Both the position numbers and the translations under genes were made by a program. Of a stretch of DNA of 64,000 nt, positions 9,291-18,771 are shown piece after piece. How positions within the stretch are numbered: position 1 is the first letter of the stretch; each line of letters opens with the position of its first letter. This stretch comes from Vibrio echinoideorum (GTDB taxonomy: Bacteria > Pseudomonadota > Gammaproteobacteria > Enterobacterales > Vibrionaceae). The stretch is from NCBI RefSeq assembly GCF_024347455.1, contig NZ_AP025483.1:1860001-1924000 (forward strand), read 5' to 3'. The notes beneath the pieces are model-generated. The model made no database searches, was not told where the DNA came from, and worked only from the letters and a program-made list of their open reading frames with translations.

Positions 9291-9874
9291 GAAACCGCAA
9301 TCGACGCCATGATAATACCAATCGCAAACTCCAACACTTTCCACGCTCTTGGATTCTTAAACAGCGGAGCTAAAAAGCGAGCGCCATAGCCAAGAGAGAA
9401 AAAGAACACAAATGATCCGGTGATCGCGCCCGCACCAAATAGCATGTGGTTAGGTTGATATTGCGTAGAGATCGACCCTAGCAAGACTACAGTATCCAAA
9501 TAAACGTGCGGGTTCAGCCATGTAAACGCTAAACACATCGCCATCGCTTTTATTAATGATTCCTTGGTATCTCCAACTGCCTCAAGCGCATGAGTCTCGG
9601 TGAAAGACGAACGGAAACTCAAGAACGCATACACGCCTAAAAATACTGCCCCACCGTAACGAGCAAATTGCTCTATTTGTGGAAACTGCTTCACAATAGC
9701 GCCGAAGCCTGTCACACCAAAGCTAATCAAAAGTGCATCTGAAATAGCGCAGACCAAACAAATAGCAAACACATGTTGATTCTTCAGGCCTTGTTTAAGA
9801 ACAAAAGCATTTTGAGAGCCGATCGCGAGGATCAACGAAAGCCCGAGAGTGAAACCAGCAAAGTAAGTCGACAT
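9278..9874 (-). CDS. argO: ArgO/LysE-family basic amino-acid exporter
   Basis: This 198-residue inner-membrane protein has six predicted helices and the LysE-family hallmark GLSLILAIGSQNAFVLKQGL near the N-terminus, plus a conserved FTWLNPHVYLDTVVLLGS segment around 120. ArgO exports arginine, and canavanine, out of the cytoplasm. The ATG at 9874 places the first helix directly at the start; a TTG at 9901 would add nine residues and cannot be excluded. In enterobacteria argO is switched on by ArgP, a LysR protein; no regulator lies next to it here. The 3' end runs into an octamer repeat. Confidence 0.88.
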   Translation of the reverse strand: MSTYFAGFTLGLSLILAIGSQNAFVLKQGLKNQHVFAICLVCAISDALLISFGVTGFGAIVKQFPQIEQFARYGGAVFLGVYAFLSFRSSFTETHALEAVGDTKESLIKAMAMCLAFTWLNPHVYLDTVVLLGSISTQYQPNHMLFGAGAITGSFVFFFSLGYGARFLAPLFKNPRAWKVLEFAIGIIMASIAVSLVI

Positions 9875-9901
9875 AAATTGGGTCTTTAAAGGTAGTGACA
9901 A

Positions 9902-10332
9902 TAGAAGTTGTCCGTAATGTTAGCTAACTTTTCGTCTTGTTAACATGTAAATCACTCGGTTATACGCCACACAGTTCTCCTTGCTTTATATATAAGACTC
10001 CCCCATCCCAGTAGCCAATTAACAAACTAATCAATTGATTTTTATGATCTTTAATATTTTATAAATATTGAATTTATTAATAGAATTTGGCTCATACTTT
10101 GAACCTTAAAATTCGTTTACAGTGAGATCTTACTACCATTTCATTGACTATATGAATGAGATAAATCTAATTGCATATTACCTTTTGGTGGCTTTTTGAG
10201 CGGGTACTTCCCTCTCACATAACTGACTCGCTACGTACTTTATCGCGAAAATTTACGAAGACGTCAGTTTTAGTCGCACAACTATTTAGTTCCACAGCTA
10301 TTTAGTCGCATAACAATAAGGATGCAACACGC
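9902..10332. other. Intergenic region between divergent argO and protease genes
   Basis: About 430 bp, AT-rich around 10020-10100. It must contain both promoters, but no operator or small gene stood out. Confidence 0.5.
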
Positions 10333-12051
10333 ATGAATCATGGACACAGATTAACGACTCTTGTTTTAGCTATATTGGCTTCTGCCAGCGCTTCCGCGTC
10401 AGCGATAGACAACAGTAGTATTGAACCGAAACCTGTTAACTCGCCTTTCATCCAAGACGTTAAAGGCACAATCGTTGAAGATTACTCACGAAAAACACCT
10501 CAACCTTCATTTTTCTCTCTGAGAATGTTAAGTAATGTTGATGAACAACGAGGCGATTGGTTCAACTTATCGGCAAGTTACACAACACTTCAAGGTGTAG
10601 GTTCCAATGTTGTGTACGATTACCTCATGCCCCCTCTTATGCCTCAACCTGTGATCGTGGCTGTTTTGGATTCGGGCGTCGATATTGAACATGAAGACTT
10701 AAAGAACAAACTTTGGACCAACGTAAACGAAATCCCAGACAACGGTATTGACGATGACGGCAATGGTTACATTGATGATGTACATGGTTGGAACTATCTT
10801 GGGAACTCGCTTGGGATCAACGTTGACCACGACACGTTAGAAGTCACCCGAGAGTACAAAAAATACCTCGACTTGAAAGAGAATGGACATTGGATTCCGC
10901 GTAAGAAACGAAAGTATTATCAAACTGTTGAAGCTGATTACCTGTCGTCTTTAAAAGATGACCAAGATGCGCTTAATCGTGTTGTGACAGCAACGGAACA
11001 AGCGAATGAATACAAAGAAGAGATTCTTCAATTCGTCGATCAAAAAGACTTTTCTATTAACGGTCTAAAAACACTATTAGATAGCGAGAATGCTAGCGTT
11101 GTTAAAGCAGCTGAAGGGCTTTTGAGTGTATTTGATTCTTGGTACTCGTTCGAATACTTAGAATCACGTCGTAGCCGTTATCAAGACTCTTTAGATTTCC
11201 ATCTTAATCTTGATTTCGATACTCGTGCCGACATTGTTTTAGACGATATATCCAACCCTTGGGAAAAAGGCTACGGTAACAACGATGTTAAAGGCCCAGT
11301 GGGTTCACATGGTACGCATGTTGCTGGAATCATCGCTGCTGAACGCAACAACTCAGTGGGTATTGATGGTGTGGCAGATTACGCTCAAATCATGGCTTTA
11401 CGTATGGTGCCAAACGGCGATGAGCGAGACAAAGATATTGCCAATGCGGTGCGTTACGCCGTCGATAATGGCGCGAAGATCATCAACATGAGCTTCGGAA
11501 AAAGCTACTCACCACGCAAATACATTGTCGACCACGCATTCCGCTATGCCGCTCGTAACGGTGTGCTTATCGTTCACTCAGCGGGAAATAGCCGAAACGA
11601 CAACGATATCAAACCAAGCTTTCCAAACCGCTACGCTAAGCACTACCGTTCAAAGCCTATTTCAACATGGTTAGATGTGGGAGCATCAGCGAAATACGCC
11701 GACGAAACCTTAGTGGCGAGCTTCAGTAACTTCGGCCAGAAAACGGTTGATGTGTTCGCACCAGGGTACCGCATTTTATCAACCACACCAGGTAATAGTT
11801 ACGGTTCGAAAAGTGGCACCAGCATGGCAGCACCTGTTGTTTCCGGTGTCGCGGCTTTGGTTTGGTCACGCTACCCTGATTTGTCAGTCAAAGAGCTAAA
11901 AGCGATGTTGATGGGTGATGCAAAAATCTACCCAGAGCTACTTGTTAAAAAGCCTTCTTCCCCTGAAGATTTGGTTCCGTTCAGCACACTTTCTATCTCA
12001 GGAAGCGTGGTGGATGCTGAAGCCATTTTCGCAGAGCTAGAAACTCGATAA
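10333..12051 (+). CDS. Secreted subtilisin-like serine protease (S8 family) with long insertion
   Basis: This 572-residue protein has an N-terminal signal peptide (TTLVLAILASASASASA). The catalytic triad is visible: D113 in AVLDSGVD, H326 in GSHGTHVAG and S497 in SGTSMAAP; the oxyanion Asn is in HSAGNS (about 417). The spacing from Asp to His is 213 residues against about 32 in classical subtilisins. The extra part starts with an Asp-rich loop (NGIDDDGNGYIDD), probably calcium-binding, followed by about 140 charged, probably helical residues (160-300). No C-terminal PPC or P domain is present. It is probably exported and degrades protein outside the cell or in the periplasm. A direct terminator follows. 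Confidence 0.9.
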   Translation: MNHGHRLTTLVLAILASASASASAIDNSSIEPKPVNSPFIQDVKGTIVEDYSRKTPQPSFFSLRMLSNVDEQRGDWFNLSASYTTLQGVGSNVVYDYLMPPLMPQPVIVAVLDSGVDIEHEDLKNKLWTNVNEIPDNGIDDDGNGYIDDVHGWNYLGNSLGINVDHDTLEVTREYKKYLDLKENGHWIPRKKRKYYQTVEADYLSSLKDDQDALNRVVTATEQANEYKEEILQFVDQKDFSINGLKTLLDSENASVVKAAEGLLSVFDSWYSFEYLESRRSRYQDSLDFHLNLDFDTRADIVLDDISNPWEKGYGNNDVKGPVGSHGTHVAGIIAAERNNSVGIDGVADYAQIMALRMVPNGDERDKDIANAVRYAVDNGAKIINMSFGKSYSPRKYIVDHAFRYAARNGVLIVHSAGNSRNDNDIKPSFPNRYAKHYRSKPISTWLDVGASAKYADETLVASFSNFGQKTVDVFAPGYRILSTTPGNSYGSKSGTSMAAPVVSGVAALVWSRYPDLSVKELKAMLMGDAKIYPELLVKKPSSPEDLVPFSTLSISGSVVDAEAIFAELETR

Positions 12052-12062
12052 CGATTTTTTTA

Positions 12063-12090
12063 TTAGCCGTTAGCCGTTAGCCGTTAGCCG
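12063..12090. repeat. 7-bp tandem repeat, four copies, just after the protease stop
   Basis: TTAGCCG is repeated four times without change, starting 12 nt after the stop codon and ending 13 nt before the terminator. Confidence 0.9.
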
Positions 12091-12103
12091 TTGATTCATA
12101 ATT

Positions 12104-12131
12104 AAAAAAGGTTGCTCATGGCAACCTTTTT
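12104..12131 (+). terminator. Rho-independent terminator of the protease gene
   Basis: AAAAAGGTTGC pairs with GCAACCTTTTT around a 5-nt loop; the stem runs into five T. Confidence 0.85.
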
Positions 12132-12171
12132 CTTCCCCACTAGCATCATTATTCAAACTACAAGGGTGTCC

Positions 12172-12212
12172 GTCATTCCCTAAAGCAAGGTACGTGCGTT
12201 ATAGGGAATCTC
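12172..12212 (+). repeat. 41-bp dispersed inverted-repeat element, copy B
   Basis: It runs from GTCATTCCCTAAAGCAAGG to TATAGGGAATCTC. Inverted arms TTCCCTA/TAGGGAA are conserved with copies A and C. Confidence 0.75.
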
Positions 12213-12239
12213 GCTTTAGCTTTTACCTTCAGCACTAGA

Positions 12240-12307
12240 TTTAACTGTAGCTCTAAGTTTAACTGTAGCTCTAAGTTTAACTTTAGCTCTAAGTTTAACT
12301 TTAGCTC
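12240..12307. repeat. 18-bp tandem repeat, 3.8 copies, next to the GNAT stop
   Basis: The unit TTTAACTGTAGCTCTAAG occurs twice, then twice with GT changed to TT. It ends 4 nt before the stop codon of the minus-strand GNAT gene. Confidence 0.9.
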
Positions 12308-12310
12308 GCG

Positions 12311-12769
12311 CTAGCGTAACTCAATAGTCATAAACTGGCTGTAAGGGTCTAACTCATAATCAGAAAAAGGTTCACAGTAATCAAAGCCGAATTTCTCGTA
12401 TAAATTGCGAGCAGGTTTAAAGTAGTCTTCTGAGCCTGTCTCTAAGCTGATTTGTTGGTATTGACGAGCAGCCGCCGTATCCAAAACGTACTGCAGTAAC
12501 TTACTCGCAACCCCAGATTGACGAGCGAATTGTGTAGTACGCATCGATTTAAGCTCAGCGTGTTGAGTATCAAGCTCTTTAATTGCCACACAGCCAAGCA
12601 GTTGGTTCTCTTTCCAAGCACTGAAAAAAGTAATCTCTGGCGACTTTAAGTCCTTAATATCCAATGCGTGAACACTTTCTGGTGGAGATGTCGCATACAT
12701 ATCCGCCAAATGCTCTTCGAGCAACTCAATCACTTCTCCGCCCGATAAGTCGTCAATTTTTATATCCAT
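12311..12769 (-). CDS. GNAT family N-acetyltransferase
   Basis: This 152-residue protein has the GNAT fold: a central strand GCVAIKELDTQHAELKSMRTT, then the acetyl-CoA pyrophosphate loop QFARQSGVASKLL (the Q/RxxGxG/A motif, about residues 85-92), a helix to VLDTAAARQYQQISLETGS, and the C-terminal ARNLYEKFGF motif. It transfers acetyl from acetyl-CoA to an unidentified amine. The ATG start is followed by IKIDDLSGGEVIELLEEHL. It is monocistronic and ends in an 18-bp tandem repeat. Confidence 0.88.
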   Translation of the reverse strand: MDIKIDDLSGGEVIELLEEHLADMYATSPPESVHALDIKDLKSPEITFFSAWKENQLLGCVAIKELDTQHAELKSMRTTQFARQSGVASKLLQYVLDTAAARQYQQISLETGSEDYFKPARNLYEKFGFDYCEPFSDYELDPYSQFMTIELR

Positions 12770-12989
12770 AACTGATTCATTTTCCTTAATAAATTATTAA
12801 TCAATTTTCGATACCGTAAAATTACTCTATCCTAAGACCTAGCGAATAACATACTGTAACAATGGAGTGTCGCTGTATTTCTCGTGCACCCTTTTTGACA
12901 CATACATGACAACAAGACAAGCATTAGCACGACATTAGCTTTTGCTTGAAGCACCTGTTTTCAATGAAAAAATAAGCAGTCAGGTCGAT

Positions 12990-14285
12990 ATGAGTATCCA
13001 ACTAGATTTAACCACCGCAATACCTTGCCGGAATTTCGATTCTGCACAAGGGCGTATGACACTTCAAAATCACCGCATAATCGATGTCGACAATCAGATA
13101 GCTCATATCTTCGGTTACCAAAACCGAGAAGAACTGCTGCGTAATGTCGAGTTTGTGTACGCACTGGTTCCTGACAGCCACCAAGACCTGGCAAAAAAGC
13201 GTTACCTAGATGCGATCAAAGGGAAGCTAAAAAAAGGGAAGCTGTACACAGACATCCCTGCCAACGGCCGTGTTATCTCAATATTCTGTCTATCGCATAT
13301 TATTGAATTGAATAACAAGCCCGCTCTTCAAATCACGATCATCGACATTACGTCCGTCGTAGAAGCCGAACGAAAGCGTCATGAAAATGATCGTATGTAT
13401 CTGGAGTTATTGAGAACGTCCAAACAAGGGATCATCATCCATAAAGATTTCAAACCACTTCTCGTGAATCAAGCGTGGGTAGAAATTACTGGCGCAGAAT
13501 CCATCGAACAAGTACTCGACATGGACTCCATCTTATCGCTAGTTCCTGAATCGCAGCGTGAAAGTACGATAAAGCGCTGTAAGAGTATTACTGAAGGTAA
13601 TCCGCCAAGTTTTAGCTCAGTCATACTCAACCACTGCTTCGATGGAACTAAGAAGTACTTTAATGCTTACGATAACGTCATTAACTGGGAAGGCAAAAAA
13701 GCTATTCAAGTCATCCTTGAAGATATCACGGGTAAAGTATTGTTAGAGAAAGAGCTATTGCATCGCGCAATGCATGATGACTTAACGGACGTCTTTAATC
13801 GACGAGCTATTTATGACTGGTTGAAAAAACCAGTGAATCAGCAAACAGAAATGTCTTGTCTGTTGTTTGATATCGATGACTTTAAGTTAATTAACGATAC
13901 CTATGGTCACACCGTTGGTGACACCGTCATTAAATACTTAGCTTGCACCATCAAAGCTTATGTGGAAACACTGAACGGCGTGGTTGCTCGTTGGGGTGGC
14001 GAGGAGTTTATTGTGTTTATTCCTAAAGCAAAATCTGAGCATACAAAAATCATCGCCCAAAGGATCTGCAAGAGTTTCAATCAACATCTTTTCTTAGGGA
14101 ATAATCGTCGTCAGTTTACATCAAGCGTTAGTATCGGTATTACCAACCATTGTATTTGTCACTCATCTGATTCTATTGACACCCTGATCCGAGTAACCGA
14201 TGACGCCCTTTATCGCGCGAAAGCGAACGGTAAAAACCAAATGTCAGTCAATGATGATGTGGTGTGTCTTGAAGCACTTGGCTAG
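12990..14285 (+). CDS. PAS-PAS-GGDEF diguanylate cyclase
   Basis: This 431-residue soluble protein has two PAS-like domains (about 15-130 and 140-255; the second ends IQVILEDITGKVLLEKEL, the PAC segment) and a GGDEF domain (about 265-425). Its active-site motif is RWGGEEF, a functional variant, with SCLLFDIDDFKLINDTYGH upstream for metal and GTP binding. No RxxD inhibitory site precedes GGEEF and there is no EAL or HD-GYP domain, so it should make cyclic di-GMP without product inhibition. It lacks membrane helices. ATG at 12990 (CAGG upstream) was preferred over an in-frame TTG at 12942. Confidence 0.88.
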   Translation: MSIQLDLTTAIPCRNFDSAQGRMTLQNHRIIDVDNQIAHIFGYQNREELLRNVEFVYALVPDSHQDLAKKRYLDAIKGKLKKGKLYTDIPANGRVISIFCLSHIIELNNKPALQITIIDITSVVEAERKRHENDRMYLELLRTSKQGIIIHKDFKPLLVNQAWVEITGAESIEQVLDMDSILSLVPESQRESTIKRCKSITEGNPPSFSSVILNHCFDGTKKYFNAYDNVINWEGKKAIQVILEDITGKVLLEKELLHRAMHDDLTDVFNRRAIYDWLKKPVNQQTEMSCLLFDIDDFKLINDTYGHTVGDTVIKYLACTIKAYVETLNGVVARWGGEEFIVFIPKAKSEHTKIIAQRICKSFNQHLFLGNNRRQFTSSVSIGITNHCICHSSDSIDTLIRVTDDALYRAKANGKNQMSVNDDVVCLEALG

Positions 14286-14398
14286 CCATCAAGAATAAGA
14301 GTTAATACACATAACTTTATCGAATATTTACTTGTTATTTTTAGGTTCTAGTTTACTATGCGCAACCCCAATTATTTCAGCAAATGCTGTAGGCAACT

Positions 14399-15142
14399 AT
14401 GTCCGCCAACGCACTCTACACCGACCTATCTGGTTACTATGATTTAATGTGTGTCGATATTGACTATCAAGCGCAAAGTAACTGCGTTCGTAGGCTACAT
14501 CAAATTTTCGGAAATGATGGAAAAACTCACTTAGACCTTGGTTGTGGCACTGGCCCACACGTTCGTCATTTCATTGATTATGGCTACCAAAGTAGTGGTC
14601 TTGACCTGAACAAACCAATGCTAGACATCGCTCAAGTTCGCTGCCCAGAAGCCACATTTTCAGTGCAGAACATGAGCAACTTTGAAGTATCTGAGCCTCT
14701 GGATCTTATCACTTGTTTCTTATACTCAATCCATTACAACGATGGCATTGAGAATTTAAAAGCGTGCCTTGCGAGTGTTCATAGAGCGCTTAAACCTGGT
14801 GGTGTATTCTGCTTTAACGTAGTAGACAAAGACAAGATCAGCAACGATCTGTTTGTTCGACACACCACAAACCAAGAGCAAATTGATTTTACTTTCCGTT
14901 CAGGTTGGTACTACTCAGGCGAAGGTGACAAACAAGCACTGAAACTCAGTATTGAAAAAACGACCGCTGGTGAAACTCAGGTATGGAATGATGAGCACCC
15001 AATGGTAGCGTTCAACTTCAAAGCGTTGATAGAAATATTAGAGCCCTACTTTGAAGTTCATACCTTCGAACACGATTACGACAAGCTTTTACCTTGGGAT
15101 AAGGTTTCAGGCAACGCGCTGATTACGTGTGTGAAAATCTAA
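14399..15142 (+). CDS. Class I SAM-dependent methyltransferase
   Basis: This 247-residue protein has the Rossmann-type methyltransferase core: motif I LDLGCGTGPHVRHF at about 51-64, the acidic end of strand 2 in SGLDLN, then LDLITCFLYSIHYN and the post-motif helix LKACLASVHRALKPGGVFCFNV. No substrate-binding domain is recognisable, so the acceptor (small molecule, lipid or other) is unknown. The ATG follows the DGC gene after 113 nt and is probably transcribed from its own promoter; a hairpin follows. Confidence 0.87.
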   Translation: MSANALYTDLSGYYDLMCVDIDYQAQSNCVRRLHQIFGNDGKTHLDLGCGTGPHVRHFIDYGYQSSGLDLNKPMLDIAQVRCPEATFSVQNMSNFEVSEPLDLITCFLYSIHYNDGIENLKACLASVHRALKPGGVFCFNVVDKDKISNDLFVRHTTNQEQIDFTFRSGWYYSGEGDKQALKLSIEKTTAGETQVWNDEHPMVAFNFKALIEILEPYFEVHTFEHDYDKLLPWDKVSGNALITCVKI

Positions 15143-15186
15143 ACAAATAGAAACACAACGAGTTAAGCCAAACAATGAGATCAAAA

Positions 15187-15240
15187 AAGAACCCACACTC
15201 GCCGTTCTCCTTATAGAGCGTCAGCCAGTGTGGGTTCTTT
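15187..15240. terminator. Bidirectional terminator between methyltransferase and TonB receptor
   Basis: Perfect 13-bp arms, AAGAACCCACACT and AGTGTGGGTTCTT, enclose a 27-nt loop; A and T runs on the two sides suit both converging genes. Confidence 0.8.
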
Positions 15241-15286
15241 CGTATCAAGTTATCTGTTACTAAACTATCGGTTGCTGAACTTTAAA

Positions 15287-17335
15287 TTAGAAGTCTGCCG
15301 TCATACCTACGTAGTAAGTACGTGGCTCTTCAACATAACCTATGTACTCTAGATCGTCTGATACTGACTCGTCCGTTAGGTTTGAGATACCCGCACGAAG
15401 ACGTACTGAATCGTTAACATTGTAAACCGTGCCAATGTTTAGCGTCGTGTAAGCGTCTTGAGTTAGGTCGCTTTCGATTTGACGCTCGCCACGGTAACGC
15501 GCACTCACAAAAGTGCTTAAGTCGTAGGTTGGGCTCCAGTTAAGCTTAACAAACCCGGAATGCTTGTAACGCTCGAGAAGTTGCTCACCTGTCGATTTGT
15601 CTTCAGTGTCTAGGTAAGTGTAGTTACCAGAAACGGCCCATTCGTCAGAGATTTGGTACATACCCCCTAACTCAACGCCTTGAATGATAGCTTCAGAAAC
15701 GTTTTGGTACGTCTTCGCACCTAAATCACCCGTTGGTGTGCCGTCAGGGTTTTCACATTGCAGAGCACTTTCATTCCAATCACCGCCTTGTGGGCAGTAA
15801 CCTTCTGTTCTTTCGATAAGGTCATTAATCTCGTTGCGGAATAACGCAGCTTCTACATTCCAACGCGGTTGTGTGTATACAGTCGCAAGCTCGTAGTTGA
15901 GGCTGGTTTCTGGGTTTAGGTCTTCATTACCCACCAGCGCACATCCACCCTTACAGCTTGATACTGTGTAGTCAGATTGGTTTTGAGTCAATGTTGGTGC
16001 TTTGAACGCCTTGCCCACGCCACCTTTAATGATGAGGTCATTCGTCGTTTGATGAACTAGATACACACGAGGGCTAAACTCTTCGCCGTACAGTTCGTGT
16101 TTATCCAAACGGCCACCGATCGTTGCGGTTAGTTTGTCCGTCATTACCCATTGGTCTTGAACAAACAACGCGCCTTGATACGCTTCAGATGTTCCGCTTG
16201 ATAAGTTTTCTTTGTTGGTTAATTCACTTAATTGGTAATCCATACCAAACGTAAGCGTGTGGCTGTCACCAAGGTAAGTGGTCGCAGATGCTTCAACAAT
16301 TTGAGTCAGTTCTTCGATATCGCTGCTGAAATTGTTGCCTAGATCGGCCGCATCGTTATCGGTCACATTTTCGCGAGAATAGCGAACTTGAGTATCACCC
16401 CAACTCCAGAAACCACTGTGCGTAATGGCTTGGCTGTGACGTACTACGCGAGTGTCTGACTCAATAACCGATTTTGCGCTTTCTGCCTCTGATTCACGCT
16501 CGTCGTCGCTGTAACCAAAGTCAAAGTCGATCGTTTGATTGTCTGTCGCATTCCAAGTCAGGCTTGCGAGTAAGCTTAGTGTGTCACGTTCTTCTAAAGC
16601 CGTAACATCTGAACGGTCGTAGCCAGAGCTATGTGTACCAGAATATGGTTGCCACGCATTACGGCTAGTTTGGTTAACAGACACACGGGCAAATAACTCA
16701 TCCTCAATCAGCGCACCAGAAGTGGTTAGGCCAACCGAGTACTCTTGTCCGCCGTTGCCATCCATCGGTGAAGAATTGTCCATGCTTAGCGTTGAACTCC
16801 AATCATTTTCTGGAGCTTTGGTGATGATGTTTATTGTGCCACCCATGCCATCTGAACCGTAAAGTGCAGACATTGGGCCTCGGATGATTTCAACACGCTC
16901 GATTGAATCAGCAGGAATAGTAGAAAGGTCGAAATCGTTACCACGGATGATGGCGCTTGCTGAGCTTAAACGACGGCCATTGACCATGATAAGCGTGTAA
17001 TCAGAATCCATACCACGAATAGAGATCATTTGACGACCAGCACGTGTGCTGTCGAAGTCAGACTCAACACTCGTTGATTCAGCAACGATGTCCGCCAAGG
17101 TAATACCTGGGCTGTCTTCGATATCCTGAGCGGTGATAACCGACATTGAAGCTGGTGCTTGTTTTAGTGCCATCTCAGTACGAGTTGCCGTAACCACCAT
17201 TTGCTCATCTGTCGGTTTTGCTTCTTCTTGCGCTAACACGTTAGCTGAAAGTGAGGTACAAATAACAGCGACTGCGATCGAAAGGGGTTTACGAACCAAA
17301 AGGGGTTTGCGAATCAAAAGAGATCTCTCAGACAT
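15287..17335 (-). CDS. TonB-dependent outer-membrane receptor, IrgA/CirA-like
   Basis: This protein of about 682 residues has a signal peptide ending ANVLAQ and a TonB box region (EQMVVTATRTE). The plug domain carries the conserved ISIRGMDSDYTLIMVNGRR, NDFDLSTIPADSIERVEIIRGPMSALYGSDGMGG and INIITK segments typical of CirA/IrgA catecholate-siderophore receptors. The barrel ends with TYYVGMTADF, Phe last. It imports a ferric siderophore or its breakdown product using TonB energy. A Fur box overlaps the region just upstream of the chosen ATG (17335); two other starts (17344, TTG 17386) would put coding sequence over the Fur box and look less likely. In V. cholerae irgA is divergent from a LysR gene; here a LysR gene lies upstream in the same orientation. 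Confidence 0.92.
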   Translation of the reverse strand: MSERSLLIRKPLLVRKPLSIAVAVICTSLSANVLAQEEAKPTDEQMVVTATRTEMALKQAPASMSVITAQDIEDSPGITLADIVAESTSVESDFDSTRAGRQMISIRGMDSDYTLIMVNGRRLSSASAIIRGNDFDLSTIPADSIERVEIIRGPMSALYGSDGMGGTINIITKAPENDWSSTLSMDNSSPMDGNGGQEYSVGLTTSGALIEDELFARVSVNQTSRNAWQPYSGTHSSGYDRSDVTALEERDTLSLLASLTWNATDNQTIDFDFGYSDDERESEAESAKSVIESDTRVVRHSQAITHSGFWSWGDTQVRYSRENVTDNDAADLGNNFSSDIEELTQIVEASATTYLGDSHTLTFGMDYQLSELTNKENLSSGTSEAYQGALFVQDQWVMTDKLTATIGGRLDKHELYGEEFSPRVYLVHQTTNDLIIKGGVGKAFKAPTLTQNQSDYTVSSCKGGCALVGNEDLNPETSLNYELATVYTQPRWNVEAALFRNEINDLIERTEGYCPQGGDWNESALQCENPDGTPTGDLGAKTYQNVSEAIIQGVELGGMYQISDEWAVSGNYTYLDTEDKSTGEQLLERYKHSGFVKLNWSPTYDLSTFVSARYRGERQIESDLTQDAYTTLNIGTVYNVNDSVRLRAGISNLTDESVSDDLEYIGYVEEPRTYYVGMTADF

Positions 17336-17358
17336 GATATTCATTCTTATACGTGATT

Positions 17359-17377
17359 GGTAATGATAATGGTTTGC
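17359..17377. promoter_or_regulatory. Fur box upstream of the TonB receptor
   Basis: GGTAATGATAATGGTTTGC matches the 19-bp Fur consensus GATAATGATAATCATTATC at 14 positions, including the whole central TAATGATAAT. It sits 24 nt upstream of the chosen start, so iron repression is expected. Confidence 0.75.
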
Positions 17378-17551
17378 ATTAAACAACCTAGTACCATTCT
17401 TATCAACGAAAGTTTCATACCAAAAATTGATTCTCGCTATTCAATATACACATACAAGAAAATAGATATATTCAATATTTTTCAATCATTGAGGTTGCAT
17501 TGAACATACCTATTGGTGATGGGCGTAAAACCTTAATAGAACTGAGAACTG

Positions 17552-17600
17552 GAAACTAGAAACTAGAAACTAGAAACTAGAAACTAGAAACTAGTAACTA
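17552..17600. repeat. 7-bp tandem repeat, seven copies, after the LysR stop
   Basis: GAAACTA is repeated six times exactly, then once as GTAACTA. It lies 18 nt from the stop of the minus-strand LysR gene, between it and the TonB receptor. Confidence 0.9.
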
Positions 17601-17617
17601 GTATTGAAAGCCAATCA

Positions 17618-18538
17618 CTAGGCGTAAACCTCTTTAAAAAGATCCCTTACCCAGCGACACATTGGATCGTTGTGAAAACGTTTGTGCCAATATAAATAAA
17701 CATCTTCAGACGGGTGACGAAGTGCCTTAGGAACACGTTTGCAAATTAGGTTTCTCTGCTTTGCGGCTTGTAGTGCAAAAGGCGTCGGTAAATGGAAGAT
17801 GATGTCGGTCGCTTCCGCCATATCAGGCGCAACATTAAAGTTCGACAACTGGATAGGAATAGAGAGTTGGCGTTGCTTATCAATCAAGCCTAGATCTTTA
17901 AATCGACTCTCAATAGAAAGCTTCTTGTCTCCTTGTAATGAGATTTGACCAAGGTGACTGTTAAGCAAATCATCGACCGTAATTTCTTTGTCAGCCAACG
18001 GATGGTCTTTGCTCATCAATAAGCGGTAATCGCGGCTGATCACGAACATTCGATACAGATTTTGCTCTGAACTCAACGGCTCATGAGTCGACAATACAAA
18101 GTGAGCGTCCCCAGATAACAAAGGGTCGAAGTGTCTTTTAGGAATAGAATCAATATCAACAATCATGTTCGGCGCTTGCTTACGTATCTCCGCGACCACT
18201 TTAGGAAGCAAGTGCGCCACTTGAGGAACAAGGCCAAAAAATCGAACCGTAGTATCACTGCTGTGAGGTTCGAACACATCGCCATGCACCAACTTTTCTA
18301 GCCGAGTCAGTACCGAATTCAAATCTTGCTTAATCGCTTCCGCTTTTGGCGTTAATTCATAGCCATATGCCGCTCTCACCAACAAGTCATCGTTAAATAC
18401 AGTGCGCAGTTTTTGCAGAGAACGACTCACCGTTGGCTGGCTCATATCAAGCGCTAATGCCGTGTTAGAAACATGCTTTTCTTCTAAAAGGTGCTTGAGG
18501 ATGACTAAGAGGTTGAGGTCGACTTGGGCAAGATTCAT
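17618..18538 (-). CDS. LysR-family transcriptional regulator
   Basis: This 306-residue protein has an N-terminal winged helix-turn-helix (VDLNLLVILKHLLEEKHVSNTALALDMSQPTVSRSLQKLRTVFNDDLLVR, residues 6-55) and a substrate-binding domain from about 90. The sequence resembles the LeuO/NahR/PcaQ-like branch that starts VDLNLL. It is upstream of the TonB receptor on the same strand, separated by 282 nt and a 7-bp tandem repeat. This recalls the irgB-irgA pairing in V. cholerae, but the orientation differs and a regulatory link is only a guess. Confidence 0.9.
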   Translation of the reverse strand: MNLAQVDLNLLVILKHLLEEKHVSNTALALDMSQPTVSRSLQKLRTVFNDDLLVRAAYGYELTPKAEAIKQDLNSVLTRLEKLVHGDVFEPHSSDTTVRFFGLVPQVAHLLPKVVAEIRKQAPNMIVDIDSIPKRHFDPLLSGDAHFVLSTHEPLSSEQNLYRMFVISRDYRLLMSKDHPLADKEITVDDLLNSHLGQISLQGDKKLSIESRFKDLGLIDKQRQLSIPIQLSNFNVAPDMAEATDIIFHLPTPFALQAAKQRNLICKRVPKALRHPSEDVYLYWHKRFHNDPMCRWVRDLFKEVYA

Positions 18539-18700
18539 TATTTAAATATTGGTTATATAGAAAATTCAATGAACGCATAGTGCATTTGCCACATCATTAA
18601 TACAATTGATAATCACTCTTATTTTGATCTATCGCAATATGCAGAGCAGAATTTAAGGTTAAGTCGATTTAAAAGCTCTAAGTGAGAAAGCTTTGAACAT

Positions 18701-18730
18701 AAAAAAAGAGAAGCCAAATAGCCTCTCTTT
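18701..18730 (-). terminator. Terminator downstream of the chitinase locus
   Basis: On the minus strand AAAGAGAGGC pairs with GGCTTCTCTTT (one bulge) and is followed by a run of seven T, about 40 nt after the stop at 18772. Confidence 0.75.
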
Positions 18731-18771
18731 AATCGTTTATTTTGTGTCTCTAGCGTCTAGCTATATTAAGC

